A stretch of DNA of 64,000 nucleotides from Massilia terrae (GCF_024753145.1 NZ_JANUGU010000006.1:124001-188000), one strand, 5' to 3'. Shown: positions 15,227 to 31,091, counted from the stretch's first letter. The notes: generated by a model not told the origin, from the letters alone. Program-made: numbers and translations.

Positions 15227-15751
15227 TCAGCCCTTGGCCGTCAGCGCCTTCTGCAGCAGCTGGTGCAAGGCCGGGAACTCGGGCTCGCCCACGTAGCGCT
15301 TGAGGATTTCGCCGTCCTTGCCGATTACGAAGGTAGTCGGGGTCATGGCGACATCGCCGAACTGCTTGGCCAGGTCGCCGCCCGAATCGAGCGCCACCTT
15401 GAAGGGCAGCTGGCGCGTTTGCGTGTAATTGAGCACGTAGTCCGGACGGTCATAGCTCATCGCCACCGCGACAAACTGCAGGCCCTGGCCCTTGAACTTG
15501 TTGTACGTATCCACCATCGCGGGCATTTCCTTGACGCAGGTCGCGCACGAGGTTGCCCAGAAATTCACCATCACGACCTTGCCGCGCAGGTCGGCGCTGC
15601 TGATCTTCTGGCCGTCGATGCTGATGAAGGTGACGTCCGGCGCCTTCACGCTCTTGGTGAGCGTCTGGTAGCCGATGCCGCCAATGATGAGGACGGCCGC
15701 GCCGATGGCGGCCCAGTTGATCCAGGAGCGTTTCGAAGCCGGAGCGTTCAT
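15227..15751 (-). CDS. TlpA/ResA-family thiol-disulfide oxidoreductase, membrane-anchored
   Basis: 174 residues. A single N-terminal membrane anchor (about residues 13-28) is followed by a periplasmic thioredoxin fold. The redox pair is Cys69 and Cys72 in the context FWATSCATCVKEM. The cis-proline loop is MTPTTFVIG. Such proteins reduce disulfides in apocytochromes or other periplasmic proteins, or act in cytochrome c maturation. It is followed downstream on the same strand, after a convergent gap, by a repeat. The gene order next to dolP/diaA is not known to imply a shared function. Confidence 0.88.
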   Translation of the reverse strand: MNAPASKRSWINWAAIGAAVLIIGGIGYQTLTKSVKAPDVTFISIDGQKISSADLRGKVVMVNFWATSCATCVKEMPAMVDTYNKFKGQGLQFVAVAMSYDRPDYVLNYTQTRQLPFKVALDSGGDLAKQFGDVAMTPTTFVIGKDGEILKRYVGEPEFPALHQLLQKALTAKG

Positions 15752-15823
15752 GATGTCATCTTGGTGAGGCGGGCAACAGGGCCATTATAGCCCCGCCGCC
15801 CGGCGCCGTCCTTGACCTCGTTT

Positions 15824-17067
<1,244 letters not shown>

Positions 17068-17115
17068 TTATAGTGCAGTGCGGTGCTGAAGACAGGCAAG
17101 CACAGAAAAAATTGC

Positions 17116-17472
17116 TTACATTTCAATGGCATTGCGCAGCCATGCGCGTTTTTTGCCATCGATGGCCACCACGTCGAAGCGGCAGGGCGGGGTGTGGGCG
17201 AAGCGCATCAGGTACACGGTGGCCGCGCGCTGCAGCCGCCGGACCTTGGCCGGACTGATGCTGGCCAGGGCGCCGCCGTGGCGGGTATCGGCGCGCTGGC
17301 GCACCTCGACGAACACGAGCGTGGCGCCGTCCCGCATGATCAGGTCGATTTCGCCGCCCTGGCAACGGAAGTTGGCGGCGACCGGGCGCAGGCCGTGGCG
17401 GGCGAGCCAGGCCTGCGCCAGCTGTTCCCAGCGCTGGCCTTGCTCCTGCTTGGCCGACAGGCCGGGCAGCAT
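17116..17472 (-). CDS. yraN: YraN family endonuclease-like protein (UPF0102)
   Basis: 118 residues. Hallmarks are GEIDLIMRDGATLVFVEVRQR (split here as GEIDLI then FVEVRQR, the PD-(D/E)xK-like core) and the N-terminal G---E--A--WL pattern. Family function is not established; Holliday junction resolvase-like activity is often assumed from the fold. Divergent from rsmI, upstream of diaA/gmhA and dolP, a conserved synteny. Confidence 0.9.
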   Translation of the reverse strand: MLPGLSAKQEQGQRWEQLAQAWLARHGLRPVAANFRCQGGEIDLIMRDGATLVFVEVRQRADTRHGGALASISPAKVRRLQRAATVYLMRFAHTPPCRFDVVAIDGKKRAWLRNAIEM

Positions 17473-17646
17473 CTAGCGGTCCGGCCCGGCCGGCGATGGC
17501 AATGTGGCAAGGGCACTTGTGCTAGGCTGCGGCGGCGCGCACAATCCGGCGGGCGCGCCGCATGGCTGCGCCCAGCCGTCCAGCGGCGCCGGCATGCACC
17601 TGGCGCGCCGGCGCCCGAGCCGTTTGACCAGCATCCGAATCCCGAC

Positions 17647-18552
17647 ATGAGTGACACCCAGTCCAGCCAGATCGCCAACCTCCCTGTGATCCACGAGGCC
17701 GCCCAGCAGTCCTATCCCACCGGGACCCTGTACGTGGTGGCCACGCCGATCGGCAATGTCACCGACATCACCTTGCGCGCGCTGCACCTGCTGGCGCTGG
17801 CAGACGTGGTCGCATGCGAGGACACGCGCAAGACCGGCGCGCTGCTGGGCCGCTTCGGCATCAACAGGCCGTTGCTGGCGGCACACCAGCATAATGAGCG
17901 CGAGGTGGCCGAGCGCCTGGTCGAGCGCCTGGCCGGCGGCGCACGGGTGGCGCTGGTATCGGATGCAGGCACACCGGCGGTGTCGGATCCGGGCGCGCGC
18001 ATCGTCGACGCGGTGCGCAAGGCCGGCTACCGGGTGCTGCCGCTGCCGGGCGCCTCCGCCGCGGTGACGGCGCTGTCGGCGGCGGGGCTGGTCAATGACC
18101 GCTTCTATTTCGTCGGCTTCCTGCCGGCCAAGCCGAAGCAGCGCGAAACGGCGCTGGCCGAACTGGCGCAGGTGCCGGCCACGCTGGTGTTCTACGAAGC
18201 GCCGCACCGCATCGATGAATGCGTGCAGGCGCTGGCCCATGCCTTCGAGCCGGCGCGGCAGGTGGTGTTCGCGCGCGAACTGACCAAGCTGTTCGAGGAA
18301 GTGCACCGCTGCACGCTGGGCGAGGCGACGGCCTGGCTGAAGGGCGATACCAACCGCGAGCGCGGCGAATTCGTCGTGCTGGTTGAGGGCGCGCCCGCGC
18401 GCGACGATGCCGCCGACGCCGATGCGGACCGGATCTTGCGGATCCTGTTGGCCGAATGCAGCGTGAAGCAGGCGGCGAGCCTGGCGGCACAGATCACGGG
18501 CCTGAAAAAGAATGCGCTGTACGACCGCGCCCTGCAGTTGAAGGATGAATAA
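17647..18552 (+). CDS. rsmI: 16S rRNA (cytidine(1402)-2'-O)-methyltransferase RsmI
   Basis: SAM-dependent methyltransferase that 2'-O-methylates C1402 in the decoding centre of 16S rRNA. 301 residues from ATG 17647, the first ATG before the conserved core. Tetrapyrrole-methylase fold motifs: GTLYVVATPIGNVTDITLRA, ACEDTRKTGALL, VSDAGTPAVSDPGARIV, PLPGASAAVTALSAAG, FYEAPHRI and FARELTKLFEEV. The C-terminal ends with a KNALYDRALQL helix typical of the family. tRNA-Pro follows 84 bases downstream. Confidence 0.96.
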   Translation: MSDTQSSQIANLPVIHEAAQQSYPTGTLYVVATPIGNVTDITLRALHLLALADVVACEDTRKTGALLGRFGINRPLLAAHQHNEREVAERLVERLAGGARVALVSDAGTPAVSDPGARIVDAVRKAGYRVLPLPGASAAVTALSAAGLVNDRFYFVGFLPAKPKQRETALAELAQVPATLVFYEAPHRIDECVQALAHAFEPARQVVFARELTKLFEEVHRCTLGEATAWLKGDTNRERGEFVVLVEGAPARDDAADADADRILRILLAECSVKQAASLAAQITGLKKNALYDRALQLKDE

Positions 18553-18620
18553 GACGCCGGCAGCGCACTGCCGCGCGGCGTTTCGCCGGCCAGCCTTGAC
18601 CGATCTGGCGCCAGCAGGTA

Positions 18621-20225
<1,605 letters not shown>

Positions 20226-20301
20226 GGGCGTCTTTCCGTTTAAGGAGAGACGCCAGCCTAGCGGCGCGGCCGGCGCGCGCGTTAGAGGCGCATCAAACGA
20301 A

Positions 20302-20325
20302 CGTCGTCCCCGCGAAGGACGACGT
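20302..20325. repeat. REP-like repeat, minimal copy
   Basis: CGTCGTCCCCGCGAAGGACG and two more bases: the two ends of the family collapsed around a very short centre. Lies between the HMG-CoA lyase and glycosyltransferase genes. Confidence 0.7.
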
Positions 20326-20333
20326 TACTACTG

Positions 20334-21254
20334 TCAACTAGTACGTTTGGCCGCGATCGCGTTGCCGGCGCGGCTGACGCTTTTTCGCCCAAGATGCTGC
20401 GAGATGAACAGTCCCGCATCCACCACCTGGTCGAGGTCGACCCCGGTCTCGATCCCCAGCCCGTTCATCAGGTACAGCACATCCTCGGTCGCGACATTGC
20501 CGGTCGCGCCCTTGGCATACGGGCAGCCGCCCAGGCCCGACACCGACGAGTGGAAAATCGCGATGCCCACTTCCATGCTCGCGTAGATATTGGCCAGAGC
20601 CTGCCCGTAGGTGTCGTGGAAATGGCCGGACAAGCGCTCCAGCGGAAACTCCTGCGCCGCGCGCAGCATCACCGCCTGCGTCTTGCGCGGGGTGGACACG
20701 CCGATGGTGTCCGCGATGTCGATCTCGTCGCAGCCCAGGTCGCGCATGCGGGCCACCACGTCGGCCACGGCGTCCAGCGGCACCTCGCCCTGGTAGGGGC
20801 AGCCGAAGGCGGTGCTGATGCTGCCGCGCAGGCGCACGCCGCTGGCCTTGGCCGCTTTCGCAACCGGTTCGAAGCGCGCGATCGATTCCGCGATCGAGCA
20901 GTTGATGTTCTTCTGCGAGAAAGCCTCGGACGCGGCGCCGAAGATCACCACTTCGTCCGCCTTGGCCGCCAGCGCCGCCTCGAAGCCCTGCATATTCGGC
21001 GTCAGCACGGAATAGATGGTGCCGGGACGGCGCGCGATGCGGGTCATGACCTCGGCCCCGGTCGCCATCTGCGGCACCCATTTCGGCGACACGAAGGCGG
21101 CCGCTTCCACGTTGACGAAGCCGGCGCGCGACAGGCGGTCGACCAGTTCGACCTTCACGTCGGCCGGCACGTTTTCCTTCTCGTTCTGCAGGCCGTCGCG
21201 CGGTCCGACTTCGACGATCTTGACCTTGCGCGGCAGGCTGGCTTGGCTGTTCAT
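20334..21254 (-). CDS. liuE: Hydroxymethylglutaryl-CoA lyase
   Basis: Splits HMG-CoA to acetoacetate and acetyl-CoA, the last step of leucine degradation. 306 residues from ATG 21254. The active-site signature SGLGGCPYAKGATGN with catalytic cysteine is present. Further motifs are VEVGPRDGLQNE and GHFHDTYGQALANI, the latter providing metal-ligating histidines. Last gene of the long liu-bio run; a 2-hydroxyacid dehydrogenase gene is wedged between it and liuD. Confidence 0.96.
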   Translation of the reverse strand: MNSQASLPRKVKIVEVGPRDGLQNEKENVPADVKVELVDRLSRAGFVNVEAAAFVSPKWVPQMATGAEVMTRIARRPGTIYSVLTPNMQGFEAALAAKADEVVIFGAASEAFSQKNINCSIAESIARFEPVAKAAKASGVRLRGSISTAFGCPYQGEVPLDAVADVVARMRDLGCDEIDIADTIGVSTPRKTQAVMLRAAQEFPLERLSGHFHDTYGQALANIYASMEVGIAIFHSSVSGLGGCPYAKGATGNVATEDVLYLMNGLGIETGVDLDQVVDAGLFISQHLGRKSVSRAGNAIAAKRTS

Positions 21255-21255
21255 C

Positions 21256-22191
21256 TCAATATCCCCGGTTGCGGTCGACCACATCGTCGACGGGTTGGCC
21301 CTGTTCGAGGGCGGCGATCTTGCGAACGATCTGGCGCACGGTTTCGCGCACGATGGTGCGGCCCGAGATGTGCGGCGTGACGGTCACGCGCGGCTCGTCC
21401 CAGAACGGATGGCCGGCGTCCAGGGGCTCTTCCTCGAACACGTCCAGCAGCGCGCCGGCGATGTGATCTTCCCGGACCAGCGACAGCAAATCGTCCTCGA
21501 CGAAGATGGCGCCGCGCGACACGTTGATGATGAACGCGCCCTGCGGCAGGCGGGACAGGCGTTCGCGGTCGAACAGGCCGGTGGTCTCCGGCGTCAGTGG
21601 CAGCAGGCAGGCCAGCGCGCGCGTCCCGCGCAGGAACTCGTCCAGCTGGTCCTTGCCGGCGAAGCATTCGACGCCCGCTACCTCCCTGGCGCTGCGGCTC
21701 CAGATGCGCACCGGGAAGCCGAAATGGCGCAGCGCCCCGACCACGCGCATGCCGAGTTTGCCGGTGCCCATGACGCCGACCGTGAAGCTGTCGCGGTCGG
21801 GATGCGGCAGCGGACGCCAGCTATGTTCGCGCTCGAACGCCTCATATTGCGGCATCTGGCGGAAGTAGCGCAGCACGCCGTACAGCACGTATTCGGCCAT
21901 CTGGTCCGCCATGCCGGCGTCGCCGACGCGGATGATCGGCGCGGCGGGCAGCGCGTCGCCATGCTTCAGGATCGCATCGACCCCGGCGCCCATCAGGAAC
22001 ACGGCCTTCACCCGCGCCAGCTGTTCCAGCAGCGCCGGCGAAGGCGCCCAGATCACCGCGTAGTCGCAGGCGGCGGGACGCGGCTCGCCATCCTTCCAGC
22101 CGACGATCGCGGCCTGCGGCAGCGCCTGTCCGAGTTCATCCAGCCATTGTTCGATGCGGCCGTCGCCGCGGTACACCAGGATGCGCATCAT
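21256..22191 (-). CDS. D-2-hydroxyacid dehydrogenase (GhrA-like glyoxylate/hydroxypyruvate reductase)
   Basis: 311-residue NAD(P)H-dependent reductase. The cofactor loop is GVMGTGKLGMRV. Catalytic residues appear as Arg in INVSRGAIFV, Glu in FEEEPLDAGHPFW and His in VTPHISG. GhrA-type enzymes reduce glyoxylate and hydroxypyruvate. It is not a recognised step in leucine breakdown, so its place between liuD and liuE (six-base and one-base gaps) is unusual and may simply reflect co-expression. Two start ATGs are adjacent (22191, 22188). Confidence 0.88.
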   Translation of the reverse strand: MMRILVYRGDGRIEQWLDELGQALPQAAIVGWKDGEPRPAACDYAVIWAPSPALLEQLARVKAVFLMGAGVDAILKHGDALPAAPIIRVGDAGMADQMAEYVLYGVLRYFRQMPQYEAFEREHSWRPLPHPDRDSFTVGVMGTGKLGMRVVGALRHFGFPVRIWSRSAREVAGVECFAGKDQLDEFLRGTRALACLLPLTPETTGLFDRERLSRLPQGAFIINVSRGAIFVEDDLLSLVREDHIAGALLDVFEEEPLDAGHPFWDEPRVTVTPHISGRTIVRETVRQIVRKIAALEQGQPVDDVVDRNRGY

Positions 22192-22197
22192 GATTCC

Positions 22198-24237
<2,040 letters not shown>

Positions 24238-24278
24238 GCGTCGTCTCGTTGTTTATTGGTTTGTCGGTCGAGCCGGCA

Positions 24279-25310
24279 TCAGCAGCCGCAGGCTTCCTTC
24301 GGCGCCGAATCCAGCGTGGCGGCGCGCGTCGACAGGCCCAGCTTGGCCAGCAGCACGCGGTCGTCTTCCGCTTCCGGGTTGTCGGTGGTGAGCAGCTTGT
24401 CGCCGTAGAAGATCGAGTTGGCGCCGGCCATGAAGCACATCGCTTGCACGGCTTCGCCCAGTTCGCGGCGGCCGGCCGACAGGCGCACGCGCGCTTCCGG
24501 CATGGTGATGCGCGCGACCGCGATGGTGCGCACGAATTCCAGCGGATCCAGCGGCGGCAGGCCGTGCAGCGGCGTGCCCTCGACCTGCACCAGGTGGTTG
24601 ATCGGCACCGATTCCGGGTACGGGTTCAGGTTGGCCAGCTGCGAGATCAGGCCGGCGCGCTGCTCGCGCGTCTCGCCCATGCCGACGATGCCGCCGCAGC
24701 AGACCTTCAGGCCGGCCTGGCGCACGCGGCCCAGCGTATCCAGGCGGTCCTGGTACTGGCGGGTCGAGATCACGTCCTCGTAGAAGTCGGGCGAGGTGTC
24801 GATGTTGTGGTTGTAGTAGTCCAGGCCCGCGGCCTTGAGCTGTTCGGCCTGGCCTTCTTCCAGCATGCCCAGCGTGGCGCAGGTTTCCAGGCCCAGCGCC
24901 TTCACCGAGCGCACCATCGCCTCGACCTTTTCCATGTCGCGCTCTTTCGGGCTGCGCCAGGCGGCGCCCATGCAGAAGCGGGTCGCGCCGTTGGCCTTCG
25001 CGCTTTTGGCGGCATCGAGCACGGTGTCGAGGTCGAGGATCTTCTTGGCCTCGACGCCGGTGTCGTAGCGCGCGGCCTGCGGGCAGTAGCCGCAGTCTTC
25101 CTCGCAGCCGCCGGTCTTGATCGACAGCAGCGTGGCCAGTTCGACGTCGCCTTCCGGCCAGTGGGCGCGGTGCAGGGTCTGGGCGCGGTACATCAGTTCC
25201 GGCAGCGGCAGCTCGAACAGCGCGAGCACGTCGGCCACCGGCCAGGTGGCGTTCTCCGGCTGCTTGATGGCGACCGGGCGGTGCAGGGAAACGGCTTGGG
25301 TTTGCGACAT
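24279..25310 (-). CDS. bioB: Biotin synthase BioB
   Basis: Radical-SAM enzyme converting dethiobiotin to biotin. 343 residues. The 4Fe-4S cysteines are in [15 protein letters not shown], with further cluster ligands in the GAAWRSP and CATLGM regions. A C-terminal Cys-rich end (KEACGC) is present. Lies in the bio block directly after bioD (16-base gap), 41 bases before liuD. Confidence 0.97.
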   Translation of the reverse strand: MSQTQAVSLHRPVAIKQPENATWPVADVLALFELPLPELMYRAQTLHRAHWPEGDVELATLLSIKTGGCEEDCGYCPQAARYDTGVEAKKILDLDTVLDAAKSAKANGATRFCMGAAWRSPKERDMEKVEAMVRSVKALGLETCATLGMLEEGQAEQLKAAGLDYYNHNIDTSPDFYEDVISTRQYQDRLDTLGRVRQAGLKVCCGGIVGMGETREQRAGLISQLANLNPYPESVPINHLVQVEGTPLHGLPPLDPLEFVRTIAVARITMPEARVRLSAGRRELGEAVQAMCFMAGANSIFYGDKLLTTDNPEAEDDRVLLAKLGLSTRAATLDSAPKEACGC

Positions 25311-25326
25311 GAAGATTCCTTTGGTA

Positions 25327-26136
25327 TTACGCGGATCGTGCCGGCGGCCAGCCCGGCACGCCCGACAGATCGATGAATTCGGCCGCCGTGGCGGCCGTTG
25401 GATGGGGCAGTTGCGGCACGCGTCCCAGCATCGGCGCCGGGATGCGCTGTGCCAGCGCCTGGATGTTTTCGTCGATGAAGCTCATGTTCGGGTCGACTTC
25501 GTTGGCGACCCAGCCGGCCAGCACCAGGCCGCGCTTGATGATCGCCTCGGCGGTGAGCAGCGCGTGGCTGATGCACCCGAGGCGCATGCCGACCACCAGG
25601 ATCACCGGCAGGTCGAACTGGACCGCGAGGTCGGCGGTATCGAAGGTATCCGCCAGCGGCACGCGGAAGCCGCCCACGCCCTCGACCACGGTGGCGTCCG
25701 ACGCGGCCAGGATCTCGGCGTAGGCGGTCAGGATGGTGACCGGGTCGATGTCGCGGCCTTCGCGCGCGGCGACGATATGCGGCGCGGCCGGCTCGCGGAA
25801 CATGTAGGGCGTGGTGATGTGCTGCGGCAGGCGCACATTGCCGGCGGCGGCCAGCATGTCGGCGTCCTCGTTGTGCAGGAAGCCGTCGCGCACTTCGGCG
25901 CCGGCGGCGATCGGCTTCATGCCGCAGGCGCGCACGCCGGCCTTCACCAGCTTGTGCAGGATCGCGGCCGAGATCAATGTCTTGCCGATTTCGGTGTCGG
26001 TGCCGGTGACGAAACAGGCGAAGCGCGAGGGCACGCCCTCGGCCAGCAGCGCCTCCGGCAGCGGCTCAAGTTTCGGCTCGGCCGAGGCCGGCGGGACCAC
26101 CGCCGATTCTGCTTGTGCGGGTTCGTTGAAGCTCAT
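25327..26136 (-). CDS. bioD: Dethiobiotin synthetase BioD
   Basis: ATP-dependent ring closure of 7,8-diaminononanoate with CO2. 269 residues, with an N-terminal extension of about 35 residues rich in Pro/Ala/Glu before the P-loop [17 protein letters not shown]. Also seen: MKPIAAGAE and [11 protein letters not shown]. The extension is longer than in E. coli, and its start overlaps nothing: the stop of bioF is one base upstream of this gene's ATG. Confidence 0.94.
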   Translation of the reverse strand: MSFNEPAQAESAVVPPASAEPKLEPLPEALLAEGVPSRFACFVTGTDTEIGKTLISAAILHKLVKAGVRACGMKPIAAGAEVRDGFLHNEDADMLAAAGNVRLPQHITTPYMFREPAAPHIVAAREGRDIDPVTILTAYAEILAASDATVVEGVGGFRVPLADTFDTADLAVQFDLPVILVVGMRLGCISHALLTAEAIIKRGLVLAGWVANEVDPNMSFIDENIQALAQRIPAPMLGRVPQLPHPTAATAAEFIDLSGVPGWPPARSA

Positions 26137-26137
26137 G

Positions 26138-27319
26138 TCACGTCCTTTCCAGGTCGTTCAGCGCGGCGGCAAGCTGCGCGACTTCTTGATGCGTGTGCGC
26201 GGCCGACAGCGTCACGCGCAGGCGCGCGGTGCCCTGCGCCACCGTGGGCGGGCGGATCGCCGGCACCCACAGGCCGTTTGCGTGAAGGGCGGCGGCGGCG
26301 CGCAGCGCTTCGTCGTTGGCGCCGATGATGATCGGCTGGATCGCGGTTTGCGACGGCAGTCGCTGCCAGCGCGCGAGCGTCAGCTCGCTGTCCAGCTGCG
26401 CCAGCAGCGACTGCAGGTGCGCGCGCAGGCCCTTGCCTTCGTCACCCGCAATGATATCAAGACTGGTGAGCAGGGCATGCGCCAGCGCGGGCGGCGCGGC
26501 GGTGGTGTAGATGTAGGGCCGCGCGCGTTGGACCATCAGCTCGATCACGCTGTGGTGGGCGGCGACGAAGGCCCCCGACACGCCGGCCGCCTTGCCCAGC
26601 GTGCCGACATAGACCAGGTTGGGCGAACGCAGCGCGAAATGTTCGAGCGCGCCGCGGCCGTTCTCGCCCAGCACGCCGAAGCCGTGGGCGTCGTCGACCA
26701 CCAGCCAGGCGCCGTGGCGTTCGCACAGTGCCAGCAGCTGCGGCAGCGGCGCGAGATCGCCGTCCATGCTGAATACGCTGTCGGTGACCACGATCTTCGT
26801 CACCGCATTGCTGGCCTCCAGCTGCGCTGCGAGCGTGTCGGTGCCGCCATGCGGGAACACACTCACGCCGGCGCGGGCGAGGCGTGCGCCGTCGATCAGC
26901 GAGGCGTGGTTCAGCGCTTCCGAAAAGATCGCCGCGTCGGCATTGGCGCCGAGCGTGGTCAGCACCGCCAGGTTGGCCATGTAGCCGGTCGAGAAGTACA
27001 GCGCCTGCGCCGATTCCACGTAGGGCGCCTGCAGCTGCGCGAGACGCTCCTCCAGCACCGCGTGGGCGCGGCTGTGGCCACTGACCAGGTGCGATGCTCC
27101 GCTGCCGGCGCCGTAGATCTGCGCGCCTTCGCGCAGCGCTTCGACCACGCGCGGATGCGCGGCCAGGCCCAGGTAGTCGTTGCTGCAGAAGGCCAGCATC
27201 GGACGCCCATCGACCACCTGCAGCGGCGCGCAGCGGGTTTCGGCCACGCGGCGGCGGCGCGTCAGGCTGTGCGTTTCGAGCTGGGCGAGCTCGCGCTCGA
27301 CGTTTGCGATCAGGTCCAT
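26138..27319 (-). CDS. bioF: 8-Amino-7-oxononanoate synthase BioF
   Basis: PLP enzyme condensing pimeloyl-ACP/CoA with L-alanine, the first dedicated biotin step of the ring phase. 393 residues. Motifs: [40 protein letters not shown] (PLP ring contact Asp), and [16 protein letters not shown] with the Schiff-base lysine. Two bases downstream of bioA. Confidence 0.96.
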   Translation of the reverse strand: MDLIANVERELAQLETHSLTRRRRVAETRCAPLQVVDGRPMLAFCSNDYLGLAAHPRVVEALREGAQIYGAGSGASHLVSGHSRAHAVLEERLAQLQAPYVESAQALYFSTGYMANLAVLTTLGANADAAIFSEALNHASLIDGARLARAGVSVFPHGGTDTLAAQLEASNAVTKIVVTDSVFSMDGDLAPLPQLLALCERHGAWLVVDDAHGFGVLGENGRGALEHFALRSPNLVYVGTLGKAAGVSGAFVAAHHSVIELMVQRARPYIYTTAAPPALAHALLTSLDIIAGDEGKGLRAHLQSLLAQLDSELTLARWQRLPSQTAIQPIIIGANDEALRAAAALHANGLWVPAIRPPTVAQGTARLRVTLSAAHTHQEVAQLAAALNDLERT

Positions 27320-27321
27320 CG

Positions 27322-28677
27322 TCAGCCCGCGATCACTTGTTCGAACACGCGCCTGGTGCGTTCGGCCAGCAGCGCGATCTCCCCGTCGTCCAGCACGTAG
27401 GGAGGCATCAGGTAGACGCTGCGGCCGATCGGGCGCAGCAGCAGCTCGTTCTCGGTCGCGGCGGTGAAGAAGCGGCGCGAGAAGGTCGAGGCGCGCTGCG
27501 GATCCGGCTCGACGGCGTCAAACGCAAAGATCATGCCGCGCTGGCGGAAGTGGCGGGTGCGTTCGTGCTCGGCCAGCGGCGCCAGCGCCGTGACCAGCTT
27601 GGTGGCGCGCTCGCGGTTGCGGTTCAACACGTCGTCCTCGCGGAAGATCTGCAGCGTGGCCAGCGCGGCGCGGCAGGCCAGCGGGTTGCCGGTGTAGGAG
27701 TGCGAGTGCAGGAAGCCGCGCCGGACGTCCTCGCTGTAGAAGCCTTCGTAGACGCGGTCGGTGGTGAGCACCAGCGACAGCGGCAGGTAGCCGCCGCTGA
27801 TGCCCTTGGACAGGCAGATGAAGTCGGGCCAGATGCCGGCCTGCTCGCAGGCGAAGAAGGTGCCGGTGCGGCCGCAGCCGACCGCGATCTCGTCGGCGAC
27901 CAGGTGCACGTGGTAGCGGTTGCACAGCTCGCGCACCATCTCCAGGTAGACGCGGTCGTACATGGCCATGCCGGCCGCGCCCTGCACCAGCGGCTCGACG
28001 ATCAGGGCGGCGATGCGGTCGGCGCGTTGCTCGAACAGGCGCTCCAGGTCGTCGGCGGCGCGGCGCGCCACGTCCTGCGACGACTCGCCTTCGTGCGCAT
28101 TGCGCGCGTCCGGCGAAGCCACCACGTGGGCCGAGCGCACCATCGGGCCGTAGGCTTCCTTGAACAGCGCGACGTCGGTGACCGCCAGCGCGCCCACGGT
28201 CTCGCCGTGGTAGCTGCCCTGCAGGCACACGAATTCGGACTTGTTGGGGAAGCCCGCGTTGCGCCAGTAGTGGTAGCTCATCTTCAGCGCGATCTCGACG
28301 GCGGAGGCGCCGTCGGAGGCGTAGAAGGCGTGGCCGAGCGCGTGCCCGGTCAGCGCGGCCAGCTGCTCGGACAGCTCGATCACCGGCTCGTGCGTGAAGC
28401 CGGCCAGCATCGCATGTTCCAGCTTGTCCAGCTGGTCCTTGAGCGCCGCGTTGATGCGCGGGTTGGCGTGGCCGAAAAGGTTGACCCACCAGGAGCTGAT
28501 GGCGTCCAGGTAGCGGCGGCCTTCGTGGTCGTACAGCCAGGCGCCCTTGCCGTGGCTGACCGCGATCAGCGGTACTTGTTCGTGGTGCTGCATCTGGGTG
28601 CACGGGTGCCACACACTGGCCAGGCTGCGTGCAATCCAGGAGGATGAATCATGCTTCAATTGAATCTCACTGCTCAT
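27322..28677 (-). CDS. bioA: Adenosylmethionine-8-amino-7-oxononanoate aminotransferase BioA
   Basis: Class III aminotransferase using SAM as amino donor. About 451 residues from ATG 28677. Motifs: [55 protein letters not shown] and [13 protein letters not shown] (PLP lysine). The start ATG overlaps the stop of the upstream hydratase gene in ATGA, so biotin genes are translationally coupled to leucine genes. GTG 28686 is an alternative start. Confidence 0.95.
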   Translation of the reverse strand: MSSEIQLKHDSSSWIARSLASVWHPCTQMQHHEQVPLIAVSHGKGAWLYDHEGRRYLDAISSWWVNLFGHANPRINAALKDQLDKLEHAMLAGFTHEPVIELSEQLAALTGHALGHAFYASDGASAVEIALKMSYHYWRNAGFPNKSEFVCLQGSYHGETVGALAVTDVALFKEAYGPMVRSAHVVASPDARNAHEGESSQDVARRAADDLERLFEQRADRIAALIVEPLVQGAAGMAMYDRVYLEMVRELCNRYHVHLVADEIAVGCGRTGTFFACEQAGIWPDFICLSKGISGGYLPLSLVLTTDRVYEGFYSEDVRRGFLHSHSYTGNPLACRAALATLQIFREDDVLNRNRERATKLVTALAPLAEHERTRHFRQRGMIFAFDAVEPDPQRASTFSRRFFTAATENELLLRPIGRSVYLMPPYVLDDGEIALLAERTRRVFEQVIAG

Positions 28678-29459
28678 GCAAGCCACGAGGGCTTGCGTTT
28701 TTCGAGAAAGGAGGCGACGCCTTCGCGGCCTTCATTGGAGGCGCGGATGGCGGCGATGCGCCCGGCGGTATCGGCCAGCATCGCATCGTCGACCGGCACG
28801 CCGGCCACTTCGCGCACCAGGCGCTTGGCTTCGCGTACCGCGTTCGGACTGTTATTGCATAGCGCCTTGACGATGGCGGCCACGGCGGCATCCAGCGCTT
28901 CCGGCACCGTCACTTCATGCGCGAAGCCCATCCGCTTCGCTTCCAGTGCGCTGAAACGCTCGGCGGTGAGGAAGTAGCGGCGCGCGGCCTGCTCGCCCAT
29001 CGCCTTGATCACGTAGGGCGAAATCGTCGCCGGCACCAGGCCGAGCTTCACCTCCGACAGGCAGAAATTGGCGCCTTCGCTGGCGACCACGATGTCGCAG
29101 GCGGCCACCAGTCCCATGCCGCCGGCGTAGCAGTCGCCCTGCACCTTGGCCACCACCGGCTTGGGGCAGAAGTAGATGGTGCGCAGCATGCTGGCCAGGC
29201 GCATCGCGTCGGCTTCGTTCTCGGCCTGCGAGTAGCCGGCCATCTTCTTCATCCAGTTCAGGTCCGCGCCGGCGCAGAAGGCCGGACCGTTCGCGGCCAG
29301 CACGATCGCGCGCACCTCGTCATCCAGCCCCAGCTCGTCGAAGGCCTGCGCCAGTTCGGCGATCGAGGTCTCGTTGAAGGCGTTGCGCAGGTCCGGGCGG
29401 TCGAGGGTGACGGTGGCCACCTTGCCGGCGATGGAGATGGTGAGGGTCTGGTAGTCCAT
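28674..29459 (-). CDS. liuC: Methylglutaconyl-CoA hydratase (enoyl-CoA hydratase family)
   Basis: Hydrates 3-methylglutaconyl-CoA to HMG-CoA in leucine breakdown. 261 residues of crotonase fold. Oxyanion-hole segments are AIVLAANGPAFCAGADL and VQGDCYAGGMGLVAACDIVVA, with the acidic residue in SEVKLGLVPATISPYV. Function is assigned by its place right after the MCC beta gene (9-base gap), since crotonases are hard to tell apart by sequence alone. Confidence 0.9.
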   Translation of the reverse strand: MDYQTLTISIAGKVATVTLDRPDLRNAFNETSIAELAQAFDELGLDDEVRAIVLAANGPAFCAGADLNWMKKMAGYSQAENEADAMRLASMLRTIYFCPKPVVAKVQGDCYAGGMGLVAACDIVVASEGANFCLSEVKLGLVPATISPYVIKAMGEQAARRYFLTAERFSALEAKRMGFAHEVTVPEALDAAVAAIVKALCNNSPNAVREAKRLVREVAGVPVDDAMLADTAGRIAAIRASNEGREGVASFLEKRKPSWLA

Positions 29460-29468
29460 GCCGGCTCC

Positions 29469-31091
29469 TTACATGCGGAAGACGCCGAATTTGGTGTCTT
29501 CGATTTCGGCGTTCAGGGCGGCCGAGATGCCCAGGCCCAGCACCATGCGGGTGTCGGCCGGGTCGATGATGCCGTCGTCCCACAGGCGCGCGCTGGCGTA
29601 GTAGGGGTGGCCCTGGTGCTCGTACTGTTCCTTGATCGGCTGCTTGAACGCGGCTTCTTCCTCCGGCGTCCATTGTCCGCCCTTGGCCTCGATGCCGTCG
29701 CGCTTGACCGTGGCCAGCACCGACGCCGCCTGGTCGCCGCCCATGACGGAGATGCGCGCGTTCGGCCACATCCACAGGAAGCGCGGCGAGAAGGCGCGGC
29801 CGCACATGCCGTAATTGCCGGCGCCGAAGCTGCCGCCGATGATGACGGTGAACTTGGGCACCGCCGCCGTCGCCACCGCGGTCACCATCTTGGCGCCGTT
29901 GCGGGCGATGCCTTCGTTTTCGTATTTGCGGCCGACCATGAAGCCGGTGATGTTCTGCAGGAAGACCAGCGGGATCTTGCGCTGGGCGCACAGCTCGATG
30001 AAGTGGGTGCCCTTGACCGCCGACTCCGAGAACAGGATGCCGTTGTTGGCGATGATGCCGACCTTGTGGCCGAAGATGTGGGCGAAGCCGCACACCAGGG
30101 TGGTGCCGTAGCGCGCCTTGAACTCGTCGAATTCGCTGCCGTCGACCACGCGCGCGATCACTTCGCGCACGTCGAAGGGCTTGCGGGTGTCGACCGGGAT
30201 CACGCCGTACAGTTCTTCCGGCGCGTATTTCGGCTCGACGCAATCGCGCAGCGCGCCCTGCTGCGGCTTGACCCGGTTCAGGTTGGAGACGATGGTGCGC
30301 GCCAGCGACAGCGCGTGCAGGTCGTCCTGCGCCAGGTGGTCGGCCACGCCGGACAGGCGGGTGTGGACGTCGCCGCCGCCGAGGTCTTCGCTCGACACCA
30401 CTTCGCCGGTCGCCGCCTTCACCAGCGGCGGGCCGCCGAGGAAGATGGTGCCCTGTTCCTTGACGATGATCGATTCGTCGCTCATCGCCGGCACGTAGGC
30501 GCCGCCGGCGGTGCAGGAACCCATCACCACCGCGATCTGGGGAATGCCCTTGGCGGACAGGTTGGCCTGGTTGTAGAAGATGCGGCCGAAGTGCTCGCGG
30601 TCGGGGAACACGTCGTCCTGGTTGGGCAGGTTGGCGCCGCCGGAATCGACCAGGTAGATGCAGGGCAGCTTGTTCTGGTCCGCGATCTCCTGCGCGCGCA
30701 GGTGCTTCTTGACCGTCATCGGGTAGTAGGTGCCGCCCTTGACGGTGGCGTCGTTACAGACGATCACGCATTCCTGGCCGGCGACGCGGCCGATGCCGGT
30801 GATGATGCCGGCGCTGGGGGCGGCGCCGACTCCATCCTTATCCTTATACATTTCGTACGCGGCCAGCTGGGAGAACTCGAGGAAGGGCGTGCCGGGATCG
30901 AGCAGCATCTGGACCCGGTCGCGCGGCAGCAGCTTGCCGCGCGCGACGTGCTTGGCGGACGCCGCCTCGCCGCCGCCCCTGGCCACTTGCGCGACCTTGG
31001 CGCGCAGGTCGTCGACCAGGGCCTGCATCGCTTGCGCGTTGGCCTTGAAATCCTCGCCGCGCGGATTGAGTTTGCTCTCGATGTGGGGCAT
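29469..31091 (-). CDS. liuB: Methylcrotonyl-CoA carboxylase, beta (carboxyltransferase) subunit
   Basis: 540 residues from ATG 31091, with GAGGA upstream. Carboxyltransferase N and C domains: [58 protein letters not shown] and [20 protein letters not shown], then [13 protein letters not shown]. The SGGANLP and Q-D signature is typical of MCC rather than propionyl-CoA carboxylase. Start is 10 bases after the ychJ stop. Confidence 0.95.
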   Translation of the reverse strand: MPHIESKLNPRGEDFKANAQAMQALVDDLRAKVAQVARGGGEAASAKHVARGKLLPRDRVQMLLDPGTPFLEFSQLAAYEMYKDKDGVGAAPSAGIITGIGRVAGQECVIVCNDATVKGGTYYPMTVKKHLRAQEIADQNKLPCIYLVDSGGANLPNQDDVFPDREHFGRIFYNQANLSAKGIPQIAVVMGSCTAGGAYVPAMSDESIIVKEQGTIFLGGPPLVKAATGEVVSSEDLGGGDVHTRLSGVADHLAQDDLHALSLARTIVSNLNRVKPQQGALRDCVEPKYAPEELYGVIPVDTRKPFDVREVIARVVDGSEFDEFKARYGTTLVCGFAHIFGHKVGIIANNGILFSESAVKGTHFIELCAQRKIPLVFLQNITGFMVGRKYENEGIARNGAKMVTAVATAAVPKFTVIIGGSFGAGNYGMCGRAFSPRFLWMWPNARISVMGGDQAASVLATVKRDGIEAKGGQWTPEEEAAFKQPIKEQYEHQGHPYYASARLWDDGIIDPADTRMVLGLGISAALNAEIEDTKFGVFRM